Positions 35,141 to 43,460 of a DNA stretch of 64,000 nucleotides are shown piece after piece. Source of the DNA: DASYQD01 sp963837455. GTDB taxonomy: Bacteria > Acidobacteriota > Thermoanaerobaculia > Multivoradales > JAIOJS01. The notes under the pieces were generated by a model. That model saw nothing but the letters and a program-made list of their open reading frames with translations, made no database searches and was not told the DNA's origin. The DNA lies in assembly GCA_963837455.1 (NCBI GenBank), contig CAWINM010000008.1, positions 62,001 to 126,000 on the forward strand, written 5' to 3'. A program made the translations under genes and the position numbers. The stretch's first letter is position 1; each line of letters opens with the position of its first letter.

Positions 35141-38100
35141 TCACGGGTGGGCGATGCAGAGCGAGTAGCTCCCGGAGCCGCTGTAGGCGTACACGCGCCA
35201 GCGGTAGGTCCCGGAGGTGCCGCCGTAGCTGACGTTCTCGTTGGCCGAGCCGGTGGTGCCGCTCGCCACGTTCGACCACGTCGAGCCGCTCTTCTTCTGC
35301 AGGTAGAGGTCGAAGTCGGCGCCGCTGGCAGGCCCGGTGAGGGCGCCGGTGTGCGTGCCCGAGGCGCTGCTCACGTAGCCGCTCGTGGTCGGCAGGTACG
35401 CCGAGCCGTGCGAGCTCAGCGAGCCGGTGTAGGTGGTGCACCCCGCCGCCGCCGTGTAGGTCGCCGTCAGCGACGTTCCCGAGTAGGCGGCGTAGGTGTT
35501 GAGCATTACCCACCAGCGACCCGCCGCCGGCGCGCTGAAGCTGCAGGTCTCGTTGTTGCCGTTGATGTACGGGCGGCAGTCGTAGCTGCTGGTGGTGGGC
35601 TTGCTGCCGAACCGCACGTACATGTCGGCGTCGCCGCTGCCGCCCGAGAGCGCCACGCTCAGCGAGCTCTGCCCCGCCGGCACGTCGATGTAGAAGAACT
35701 TCTGGTCCCCCACGGTGGGATCCGAGACGCTCACCGGCGCGCCGTTGGCGAGCGCGGTGTCGCCGCCGGCCGGCGCCGTCACCGTCACGCTGTGGCTGAC
35801 ACTGTCGTTGGCGGCGTCGTCGTCGGTTACCGTCAACGATACCGTGTAGGTGCCCGCCGCTGCGTAGGTGTGGCTCGGGTTGGTTGCCGTCGAGGTGCCG
35901 CCGTCGCCGAAGCTCCACGAGCGCGAGGCGATGGTGCCGTCGCTGTCCGTCGAGCCGTCGGTGAAGCTCGCGGTCAGGTCGCTGGTGGTGAAGGTGAAGG
36001 CCGCCGTCGGCGGGCTGTTGCTGCTGCCCGCGGTGTAGCTGCCGGTCAGCGTCACCCCCGAGTAGGTCGAGTAGCCGTTGAGCATCACGTAGTAGGTGCC
36101 GGTGCTCGGGGAGGCGAAGGTGCAGGTCTCGCTGTTGCCGTTCACGTACGGACGGCAGTCGTAGCTCGACAGCGTCGGCGCCGAGCCGAGCTTGACGTAC
36201 ATGTCGGCGTCGCCGCTGCCGCCGCTGGTGTGGAACACCAGGTTGGTGGCTCCCGCCGGCACCGCCATCGTCCAGCTCTGCTGGCTGCCGGTGGTCCCGG
36301 AGAGGCCGCTCACCGGCACGCCGTTCTCGAGCACGTTGCCGGTGCACGCCGAGGTGGTGGCCGACGCCTGCGCCGAGTCGGCCGAGGAGCAGCTGCCGTT
36401 GGAGGCGCTCACCACGTAGTAGTAGGTGGTGGCGCACGACAGCCCGCTGTCGCTGAAGGTGGTCGAGCTCGAGCTGCCCACCGCGCTGTAGGGACCGCCG
36501 CTGCTGGTGGCGCGCGAGATGGTGTACGAGCTGGCGCTGCTCACGGCGCTCCAGCTCACGCTCGCCGCCGTCTGCGACGAGGAGCTGGCGCTGACCCCGG
36601 TGGGGGCCGAGGGCGGCGTGCAGCTCACCGACACGGAAACGCTGTGGCTGGTGCTGTTGGTGGCCCCGCCGTTGTCGGTTACCTGCAGGGACACCGTGTA
36701 GGTTCCCGCCGACCCGTAGGTGTGGCTCGGGTTGGCGGCGGTCGAGGTGCCGCCATCGCCGAAGCTCCACGCGCGCGAGGCGATGCTGCCGTCGCTGTCG
36801 GTCGAGGTGTCGGTGAAGCTGGCGTTCAGGTTGCTCGTCGTGAAGGTGAAGCTCGCGGTCGGCGGGTTGTTGGTGGCACCGCCGTCATCGATGACCTTGG
36901 CCGACCAGATCTCCTCCTTGGCGCCGCTGCGACGGTCGGTCCACGACGGGAAGAAGCCGCCGCTGATGCCGGACAGCGAGTTGTAATCGCCGAACTGGTT
37001 GCCGGAGTCCGCGCCGGAGACGGTCTCGTCGGTGGTCGCGGTGGTGACCTTGAGCGGCGTCGACCAGGTGCTGCCGTCGTCGCTCGACGACTGGTAGTAG
37101 ACGTCGACCTTCTTGCGACCGCTGTCGTTGACCGTGTCGTAGTACATGACGGCGATCTTGCCGTTGGTCTCGTCGACCACCAGCCAGGGGTTGAACTGGT
37201 CGTTCTTCCCCGCCTGGTTGTTGATCTTGACCTTGGCGCTCCAGCTGCTGCCCCCGTCGGTCGAGCGCGCGAACCAGATACGCGTCTTGCAGGCGGAGGT
37301 GGTGCTGGAGCCAGGCTCGCTGGAGGGGGACGTGCAGCCGCTGTCGCCGGAGAGGTCGTTCCACACCGCGTAGAGGTTGTTCTTGCTGCCGGTGCGGTAG
37401 GCCCCGACCGCGACGTAGACCAGCATGCGGCGGCTGTTGAAGGCCGGCACGCCGATGTCATAGGTGTCGTAGGTGGTGGCGACGGTGGTACGTCCCGACC
37501 AGGTCGAACCGCCGTCGGTCGACTTCGTGACGTAGATCCTGCTCGAGCCCGTATCGGGCCACATGGCGAAGACGTCACCGTTGCTGTTGGTCTTGATGTC
37601 GGCGCCGATGCCGGTACCGGTGGTCTCGCTGCCGCTGATCTGCACCGGGCTCGACAACCAGGAGCCGCCGCGGCGCCGGTTGTAGTACACCGGGTTGCCG
37701 TTGTGCCAGATGGCGTAGAGGGTGTCCGCGAAGGCCGAGGTGGCGCTGTGGTCGACCCAGATCATCTGCTTGTCGGCCGAGCTCTGGCTGCCCGAGAAGG
37801 TGTTGTCGAGGCTCCACGTGGCGCCGCCGTTGGTGGACCGGTAGGCGCGCATTTTGAGGATCGTGCCGGCGGAGTTGATGCCGATGGTGGTCGACCAGGC
37901 GGTGCCGTCGCTGGTCCAGTCGACCGTGGGGTCGGAATGGAACGAGTCCCCGCTGGCGAGCGGCAGGGAGGTCTGCCCCCAGGAGCTGCCGCCGTCGCTC
38001 GAGTAGAACTCCGCCTGCTGGCCGCTGCCGCCGATGTTGTTGGAGGCACCGATGATCTTGCTCGGATCCCAGTAGTTGACGCGGATGTCGGACTCGCTGC

Positions 38101-38530
38101 GCGGAATGCTCTGCGCACCCGAGAGACGCATGTTGGCGCCGGCGGCATAGGTCTGGGTCTCGAGCTCGGGCTCCACCTGGCTGTTGTCGAAGTTGGGGTG
38201 GGTCATCATCCACTCGGCCACCTCCTTGAGCACGAGGGGATAACCGTGAGTGGGGTCGCTCGCCGAGTAGCGCAGCTCGGGGTGCGCCTTGCGCCAGTGC
38301 ACGCGCAGCCAGAGCGGGATGCGCAAGGTGTCGCTCGCCTCGCGCGCGTCGAGCATCGAGAAGTCCTGGTTCTCGTTGATCAACTGCTCGAGAGCGGTGC
38401 CGCGCTCGACACGAGCCTTCTGCATCTGTTCGCGCAGCGTCGGCCAGCGTGGCGTCTCACGCTCGTCCGCGCCCGCCACACCGCACGTTCCGAGAGTGAC
38501 CAGAACGACTGCCGCCAGCAACTTGCGCAT
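35141..38530 (-). CDS. Secreted sialidase-like propeller protein with PKD, FN3 and PPC domains
   Basis: A protein of 1129 residues with a signal peptide (LLAAVVLVTLGTCGVAGA). Residues about 130-550 form a BNR/sialidase-like propeller with five Asp-box phrases (SSDGGSSW, STNGGATW, STDGGSTW, STDGGSSW, SSDDGSTW). Then follow PKD1 (about 553-640, SRAWSFGDGGTSTAANPSHT), FN3 (about 640-728), PPC1 (about 730-830, GGSGDADMYVKLGS), PKD2 (about 837-920, SRSWSFGDGGTSTATNPSHT), PPC2 (about 922-1025, GGSGDADMYVRFGS) and a final PPC-like sandwich. I see no catalytic residues, so binding or adhesion is as likely as enzyme activity. The start has AGGAG 8 nt upstream. Confidence 0.87.
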   Translation of the reverse strand: MRKLLAAVVLVTLGTCGVAGADERETPRWPTLREQMQKARVERGTALEQLINENQDFSMLDAREASDTLRIPLWLRVHWRKAHPELRYSASDPTHGYPLVLKEVAEWMMTHPNFDNSQVEPELETQTYAAGANMRLSGAQSIPRSESDIRVNYWDPSKIIGASNNIGGSGQQAEFYSSDGGSSWGQTSLPLASGDSFHSDPTVDWTSDGTAWSTTIGINSAGTILKMRAYRSTNGGATWSLDNTFSGSQSSADKQMIWVDHSATSAFADTLYAIWHNGNPVYYNRRRGGSWLSSPVQISGSETTGTGIGADIKTNSNGDVFAMWPDTGSSRIYVTKSTDGGSTWSGRTTVATTYDTYDIGVPAFNSRRMLVYVAVGAYRTGSKNNLYAVWNDLSGDSGCTSPSSEPGSSTTSACKTRIWFARSTDGGSSWSAKVKINNQAGKNDQFNPWLVVDETNGKIAVMYYDTVNDSGRKKVDVYYQSSSDDGSTWSTPLKVTTATTDETVSGADSGNQFGDYNSLSGISGGFFPSWTDRRSGAKEEIWSAKVIDDGGATNNPPTASFTFTTSNLNASFTDTSTDSDGSIASRAWSFGDGGTSTAANPSHTYGSAGTYTVSLQVTDNGGATNSTSHSVSVSVSCTPPSAPTGVSASSSSQTAASVSWSAVSSASSYTISRATSSGGPYSAVGSSSSTTFSDSGLSCATTYYYVVSASNGSCSSADSAQASATTSACTGNVLENGVPVSGLSGTTGSQQSWTMAVPAGATNLVFHTSGGSGDADMYVKLGSAPTLSSYDCRPYVNGNSETCTFASPSTGTYYVMLNGYSTYSGVTLTGSYTAGSSNSPPTAAFTFTTSDLTASFTDGSTDSDGTIASRSWSFGDGGTSTATNPSHTYAAAGTYTVSLTVTDDDAANDSVSHSVTVTAPAGGDTALANGAPVSVSDPTVGDQKFFYIDVPAGQSSLSVALSGGSGDADMYVRFGSKPTTSSYDCRPYINGNNETCSFSAPAAGRWWVMLNTYAAYSGTSLTATYTAAAGCTTYTGSLSSHGSAYLPTTSGYVSSASGTHTGALTGPASGADFDLYLQKKSGSTWSNVASGTTGSANENVSYGGTSGTYRWRVYAYSGSGSYSLCIAHP

Positions 38531-38856
38531 CGGGATCTCCTGCAGGGGGTGTTGTCGGTTAGGGCTTCGCGTCCGCAGGCGACGCTGAGCAACGAACAGG
38601 CCACAAGGAGGCTCTCTTGAAAAGACCAGTGAAATCAGTATGTTAGGTTACGACTCATCGGTTTCGATGGGTGCGTAGCTGACCCGTTTTACTGGGTCAG
38701 GCCCGGCATCGGGTCACGTTTCCCCCCATGGCTCCCGCCAAACAGCGCCTCGCCAGGACGACGGAGCCCGCCCGAAGAGGCCTCCGACGAGGCTGGCAAT
38801 AGGTGCCGGCTGCTCGGCACGCGAGGAGGGTGAGGGTAGACTGCTCCGCCATCCCC
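38531..38856. other. Divergent intergenic region with an AT-richer island
   Basis: 326 nt between the divergent exoprotein and hydrolase genes. Around 38610-38700 the sequence is clearly less GC-rich than its surroundings. It holds two small hairpins (described separately). TAGACT (38837-38842), a possible -10 for the hydrolase gene, lies 14 nt before its ATG. Confidence 0.5.
38656..38699. promoter_or_regulatory. Two consecutive hairpins in the AT-richer island
   Basis: CATCG-N4-CGATG (38656-38669) is followed by TGACCC-N8-GGGTCA (38680-38699). Both arms are perfect. They could be operators for the flanking divergent genes or structured leader elements. Confidence 0.35.
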
Positions 38857-39648
38857 ATGCCCGAGACCGAAGAGGGGCGGCCTCTCCCCTTCCAGCGCCG
38901 CCTCGCCGCGGACGCGGGAAGGGGAGCCTTGCGAGCCGTGGACGACGCCACGACCCCGGTGCTTCTGCTACCGGGCCTTCATGGCAGCGGGCTGCTCTTC
39001 TCGGAGCTGGTCGCCGCAGCTCCGCGCGGCTTCGCGCCGCAGACGCTCGAGTACCCAGGAGGCTCGCCGCTCACACCCGACGAGCTCGTCGCGCTGATCC
39101 GCGCGCAGACACCGGCGGCGCCCTGGCTGGTGGTCGCGGAGTCGTTCTCGGGCCCCCTGGCGATCCTGCTGGCGGCGGCCCGCCCCCCCGGGCTCCTCGG
39201 CCTGGTGCTGGCGGTGACCGGCGCCTCGTGGCCTCACCTGCGCTGGTTCTCGTGGCTGCCCCTGGCGGCGATCTTCGCCTCGTCGCCCCCGGAGCTCCTG
39301 CTGCGCGCGCTCCTCACCGGCAGCCGGCCACCGCCGGGGCTCGTTGCCGCGACTCGCCGCACCACCGCGGCCGTCCGCCCACAGGTGATGGCCCACCGCT
39401 TCCGCACCCTGGCGCGCATCGACGTCTCGACCGAGCTGCGCGGGCTCGCGCTCCCGGTGCTCTACCTCACTGCCGAGGGCGACCGCGTGGTGACACGCGG
39501 CCAGCAGCGGCGAATGCGGGAAGCACGTCCGGACCTCGAGGCGGAGCGCCTCCCCGGGCCGCACTTCCTCCTCCAGACCCATCCCGCGGAGGCGTGGGCG
39601 CGCATCGCCGCCTTCGCCCGCAGGCGCTGCAACGCTCAGTCGGTGTAG
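38857..39648 (+). CDS. Alpha/beta hydrolase
   Basis: A protein of 263 residues with the alpha/beta-hydrolase elements in order: oxyanion loop LLLPGLHGSG, nucleophile elbow VVAESFSGPLA (Ser in E-S-F-S-G), acid in LTAEGDRVV and histidine in LPGPHFLLQ. The substrate is unknown. There is no Shine-Dalgarno; TAGACT lies 14 nt before the ATG. A GTG 27 codons later is a possible alternative start. Its 3' end overlaps the convergent secreted-protein gene by 13 nt. Confidence 0.8.
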   Translation: MPETEEGRPLPFQRRLAADAGRGALRAVDDATTPVLLLPGLHGSGLLFSELVAAAPRGFAPQTLEYPGGSPLTPDELVALIRAQTPAAPWLVVAESFSGPLAILLAAARPPGLLGLVLAVTGASWPHLRWFSWLPLAAIFASSPPELLLRALLTGSRPPPGLVAATRRTTAAVRPQVMAHRFRTLARIDVSTELRGLALPVLYLTAEGDRVVTRGQQRRMREARPDLEAERLPGPHFLLQTHPAEAWARIAAFARRRCNAQSV

Positions 39649-41018
39649 CCGGTGACGTCCACCGCGAGCTGCACGGGGCGCGTCGAGCGCACCGCGAACG
39701 CTCCCGTGGCGGACAGCGCCACGCGCTGAGCGTCGAAGCGGGTGCGGGGAACGTGGAACGCGAGGCTCGGGCCGGTACCCGGGGAGGCACCGGCGGCGAA
39801 CGCCTGCAGGCGGCCAGCGTGGCGGACCTGCAGCACGACGAGGTTGGCGCTGATCGTCCGCGCGCTCGGCGGGACTCCGCAATGACCGCCGGCGGTGAAG
39901 CTGCGCGTCGCTCCTCCCGCCAGGGCGGGCCCACCGCGCGCGCCTCTGGGACCGCGCGTGTCGACGAGACGGCAGGTGGGCAGCGGATGGAAGCTGCCGC
40001 CACCGCCGCCACCGCTCCCCCGCCACCCCAGCTGCACGACCTCGAAGTCGCTCGCTTGCAGAGAGGCGAAGGCGGGATTGAGCACGTCGTTGTCCCAGCG
40101 CCGGTCGTAGGTTCCCTGGACGTACATGCTGGTGCCGTTGTCGGCCACCAGCAGCCCATAGGTCTTCATCGCCTGGAAGATCCGCCGGACGTACGCCGGG
40201 TAGCCCGAGATGTCCTTGCTCGCCTCGAGCCGCAGCCGTGTTCCCATCGGCGGCGCCCCCGGCGAGTCGCCGGCCCGGTGCGAGGCGGGCCACACGTAGC
40301 CGTTGGTGCGCTGCAAGGTGACGCGGAAGGCGTGTCGGATGGGGTCGGTCCCGAACACCTCGTCGTAGCGCACCAGGCCCGGGAGGATGGCGAGGCCGGC
40401 GGCATCGGCGCTCGTCCAACCCTCGGGCCGGCGGGCGTTGCCGTCGAGCGGGAACACGGCGCCCGAGCTGGCCTCCCAGCGCCCGCCGCGCCAGGCAACG
40501 TGGTAGAGCTCGTAGAGGAGGCGGCGGTCGCGATCGACGAGGAGCAGGTGGCGGTCGCCGTCGGCGCTCGCGTCGTTGCCCGCCCAGCCGCCCTCGATCC
40601 AGCGGGTCTGCGTCTTCGCCTCGGGAGGGATCGGGTACCCGGGCGGCCGCCCGGGCGCCCCGGTATCGCTCTCGTCGCCGTAGTCGACGAAGGTGACGGG
40701 CACCAGCGGCTGCGCGGCGTCGACGCTGGCGTAGGGGAAACCGTAGATCTCAGGGTCGCCGGGCCCGGCGGCATCGCCACCGAAGTCGGGGTGGAGCCCA
40801 CGGGTACCGCCGATGAAGCCGATGAGGGCCTGGCTGTGGGGGTCGAGGGGCGCCTGGCTGACGTCGAGGTTCCACCAGTTGTCTGCCGGCAGGAGCGGCA
40901 GCGGTTGCGGCAGCGGCCCGTTGCGGACCGCCTGGGCGCCGGCTGGCGAGGCGCCCAGAAGAGCTGCCGCGAGCAGGCCGGCCCTGAGCACCGAGGAGAC
41001 TCGCCACGGGAAGCGCAT
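39636..41018 (-). CDS. Secreted protein with C-terminal CRLVDTR-type domain
   Basis: A protein of 460 residues with a signal peptide (SSVLRAGLLAAALLGASPAG). The first 300 residues form one domain with PADNWWNLDVSQAPLDPHSQ near the start and many aromatic and acidic residues (VTFVDYGDESDTG, LLLVDRDRRLLYELYHVAW, YVRRIFQAMKTYGLLVADNG), like a glycan- or surface-acting exoprotein of unknown activity. A glycine run leads to a C-terminal domain of about 115 residues (LPTCRLVDTRGPRGARGG to LAVDVTGYTD) that recurs at the ends of exported proteins in several phyla. TAGCCT lies 8 nt before the ATG at 41018. Confidence 0.8.
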   Translation of the reverse strand: MRFPWRVSSVLRAGLLAAALLGASPAGAQAVRNGPLPQPLPLLPADNWWNLDVSQAPLDPHSQALIGFIGGTRGLHPDFGGDAAGPGDPEIYGFPYASVDAAQPLVPVTFVDYGDESDTGAPGRPPGYPIPPEAKTQTRWIEGGWAGNDASADGDRHLLLVDRDRRLLYELYHVAWRGGRWEASSGAVFPLDGNARRPEGWTSADAAGLAILPGLVRYDEVFGTDPIRHAFRVTLQRTNGYVWPASHRAGDSPGAPPMGTRLRLEASKDISGYPAYVRRIFQAMKTYGLLVADNGTSMYVQGTYDRRWDNDVLNPAFASLQASDFEVVQLGWRGSGGGGGGSFHPLPTCRLVDTRGPRGARGGPALAGGATRSFTAGGHCGVPPSARTISANLVVLQVRHAGRLQAFAAGASPGTGPSLAFHVPRTRFDAQRVALSATGAFAVRSTRPVQLAVDVTGYTD

Positions 41019-41026
41019 GGGGATAC

Positions 41027-41032
41027 AGGCTA
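41027..41032 (-). promoter_or_regulatory. Putative -10 element (TAGCCT) for the CRLVDTR-domain protein gene
   Basis: TAGCCT ends 8 nt before the ATG at 41018, without a ribosome binding site. Confidence 0.4.
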
Positions 41033-41277
41033 ACCCGGGGTGGAAGAACACTGCTGTCGGCCCTTTCACAACCGATGCGGATAGGAGGCTAGGCGGGTAG
41101 GTTCCCTGGTGTCTTCGGGGAGCGACTCGCAAGGGGGCTCGCCGCCAGAGCGTGCGGCTTGTGCGCCCGCAGTTTCGATCGCGCCGTGGAATGCATCGAC
41201 TAGGGAGCAGGTGACAAGGGGGCCGCGAGCTGCACCTCCGCAGGGTCGCGTTCCCTCACCGATTCCAGGAGGAGACG

Positions 41278-41637
41278 ATGAGCTCCACGACGTGGGCGCG
41301 GTCGCGACGATGCTCCCGAGTCTCGGTCCTTGCTCTGGCACCCCTGCTGTTCGTCGGCTGCTGCTCCTGGCACCGGCGCTCCTCACCACCGACGCCCGCT
41401 GCGCGGCCGCACCCGAGCCAGCCGGGCGGGAGCATTGCCCTCGGTGGCCCGCTGCTCGGCGGCCGCGAGGTGATGCCGAGCCGCTGCATCGCCGGCGGCC
41501 ACTCCATGTTCTTCGGCGCCGATACGCCCTCCGAGAGGTCCCGCCGCGGCGGCCCCCCGGACCCGCTGGCACCCGCCTCCGTTGGTGGCCACGCAAGGAC
41601 CACGTGGCGAGCTCATGCCGGCGGCCTTGGTGGCTGA
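41278..41637 (+). CDS. Putative small lipoprotein, possibly truncated
   Basis: The ATG at 41278 has a strong GGAGGAG site 4 nt upstream and is followed by a lipoprotein signal (RVSVLALAPLLFVGCC, lipobox FVGC). The mature part is Pro/Ser-rich, then GGSIALGGPLLGGREV and RCIAGGHSMFFGADT. From about residue 85 the sequence becomes Arg/Gly/Pro-rich and shadow-like, so the 3' part may be out of frame. The gene lies at the edge of a decayed zone. I do not recognise the family. Confidence 0.45.
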   Translation: MSSTTWARSRRCSRVSVLALAPLLFVGCCSWHRRSSPPTPAARPHPSQPGGSIALGGPLLGGREVMPSRCIAGGHSMFFGADTPSERSRRGGPPDPLAPASVGGHARTTWRAHAGGLGG

Positions 41638-42181
41638 GCCTCTGCGACCCAAGCGCTCGGCTATCACTCACTGATGCGCGGTCGCGCCGCTATTCGCTTG
41701 TCGCGGGCCGATCGACATCCTTGCGTGCACTCGCGGTGCGACGGTGATCGCAGCAGAACGCGTTCGGCCTCAGGATGCCGAGCTTGCGATGTGGCGAGGC
41801 TCACCGGTCGTCCTGCCCGCTTGACGCGAGCTCGAGTCGCTCGGCCCGGTGAGTCGTGAGCGTCGGCGGCCGCGACTACGGGTCTCGTTGGTCGAATCGT
41901 GTCGCAAGTATAGAAACGCAATGAGGGTCGGGTGTGCACGACCTTTGAGAATCGACACTTCGCGGTAGGCCTCCCGGCGAGCGACTCTCGACGCCGGTTT
42001 CGATCACGGTCGCACTGCGAGTGCCTCCGACCCAACAACCACCCACCCACCACTCTTGCCCGCCACTCCTTGCCGGCCGCTCCTTGCCGGCCACTCCTCG
42101 GTAACCCACTCCCTGAAGCCACGACTCCAAGGCAGACGTCGACCGCCCACACCCTCTCGCGAACCCAGGGCGAGGCGGCGA
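41638..42181. other. Gene-poor stretch at the edge of the decayed zone
   Basis: No convincing gene in 544 nt. The part from 41880 to 42000 is less GC-rich than its surroundings. TATACT, a good -10, occurs on the minus strand at 41912-41907 with nothing recognisable downstream, so a non-coding transcript is possible. The tandem repeat near 42056-42112 is listed separately. Confidence 0.5.
42056..42112. repeat. 14-bp tandem repeat, about four units
   Basis: Three adjacent 14-bp units (TTGCCCGCCACTCC, TTGCCGGCCGCTCC, TTGCCGGCCACTCC) and a diverged 15-bp fourth unit (TCGGTAACCCACTCC). They are not in a gene. This looks like a small variable-number repeat. Confidence 0.75.
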
Positions 42182-43339
42182 TCAGCGCGGCGTCGGCACC
42201 GTCGGCCAGCGGCGGCCGCGGGGCCGACGTACTCCGACTGCGGGCGGATCAGCCGGCCGCTCGCGCGATCTGCTCGAGGCACGTGCGCGGTCCAGCCGGC
42301 GACGCGGCCGACGCGCGAAGGTGGGGGTGAACAGCTCGCGCGGGCAGCCCCAGCCCGTGCAGCAGCAGCGCGGTGTAGAACTCGACGTTGGTGTCGAGGC
42401 GGCGTCGGGCTTGCGCTCGCGCAGCAGGCGCAGCGCCGTCGCCTCGACGTCGCGGGCGAGCGGTAGAGCGCGCCGTCGCCGCCGCGGCGCGAAGAAGCGC
42501 TCGCCGGCCGCGGCAGCACGTCGGCGCGCGGATCGCGCACCCGGTAGACGCGGTGGCCGAAGCCCATCAGCCGCTCGCCGCGGTCGAGCTTGGCGCGCAG
42601 CACCGGCCTCGGCGCGCTCGGCGCGTGCCGATCTCGAACACCATGTCGAGCGCCGGGCCCGGGCGCGCCGCCGTGCAGCGGCCCCTTGAGCGCGCCGACC
42701 GCGCCGGTCACCGCGGAGACCAGGTCCGAGCCGGTGCGACGATCACCCCGGGCGGCGAAGGTGGAGGCGTTGAGGCCGTGGTCGGCGACGGTGTCAGGTA
42801 GGTCTCCAGCGCCCGCACCCGCTCGGCCGTCGGCTCGCCTGCCCTCGAGCAGCCAGAGGAAGGTCGCGGCCGGACCGAGGTCGGGTCGCGGCGGCAACGG
42901 CTCCTGCGCCCTGGCAGCAGGCGCCAGTAGGAGCCGACCAGCGTCGGGCAAGGCCGCTACCAGGGTGAGCGCGTCCGCTGCGCCTCGCTGCCGGTATCCG
43001 CGGGCGCTGCCGGGGCCGCCAGCGAGAGCAGGCGACGCCCATGCGCAGGGCATCCATGCGGCGCCCGTTGGCGGCCGCGGCCGCGCGCAGCAAGTCGAGG
43101 GTCGGCGGTGGTAGCTCGCGCGGCGGCGGCGAGTCGGCGCGCAGGGCGGCCAGCTCCGCGGGGGTGGCAGCTGGCGCGTGCCAGAGCAGGTGGACCACCT
43201 GCTCGAAGCTGGCGTGCGGCGCCAGCTCTTCGACCGGAAAGCCGGCGACCAGCAGCTCGCCGCGCTCGCCGTCGACGTGGCTCAGACGGGTGGCAGCCGC
43301 CACCACCTGATCGAGGCCGGAAGCGAGGGCAGATGGCAT
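42182..43339 (-). pseudogene. Citrate synthase family gene, broken by several frameshifts
   Basis: The N-terminal 90 residues are in one frame (SGLDQVVAAATRLSHVDGER, VAGFPVEELAPHASFEQVVH, LLWHAPA). Later pieces lie in other frames: FLWLLEGRRADGR, DHGLNASTFAARG, VTGAVGALKGPLHGGAPG, GERLMGFGHRVYRVRDPRAD and RLIRPQSEYVGP, ending at a TGA at 42184-42182. They appear in the right order for a citrate or 2-methylcitrate synthase with catalytic His regions in ALKGPLHGG and GFGHRVY. At least three shifts are needed. The start may be 43339 or an ATG at 43369. It is divergent from a second citrate synthase relative that is also broken. Confidence 0.8.
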
Positions 43340-43421
43340 CGCGGGCTCCGTGTGTGCTCGGCGGGCCATCGCCGCTTGAACGTTGCGAGCATCGTGGCTC
43401 CCAAGAATCATGTTGTCAATC

Positions 43422-43437
43422 TTGATTATCAAATCAA
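43422..43437. promoter_or_regulatory. Perfect inverted repeat operator between the citrate synthase pseudogenes
   Basis: TTGATT-N4-AATCAA lies in an AT-rich divergent promoter and is a likely operator. The plus-strand gene once encoded an N-terminal HTH domain, so autoregulation by that citrate synthase-like protein is plausible. Confidence 0.5.
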
Positions 43438-43460
43438 ATATGAGCTGATCATCGACGCCC

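Noticed and set aside
35129..38620. A 1163-codon open frame on the plus strand opposite the propeller/PKD gene
   Set aside because: Its composition is Ala/Gly/Arg/Val-rich with no domain, while the opposite strand encodes clear Asp boxes, PKD and PPC domains. Long antisense frames are expected at this G+C.
38640..38680. Hammerhead ribozyme-like core (CGATGAG and CGAAA on the minus strand)
   Set aside because: The required CUGAUGA core and the three-stem arrangement are not complete; the sequence is explained by a simple hairpin.
41664..42152. A 162-codon minus-strand frame across the gene-poor stretch
   Set aside because: It is Arg/Ser-rich without a domain or ribosome binding site and crosses the tandem repeat.
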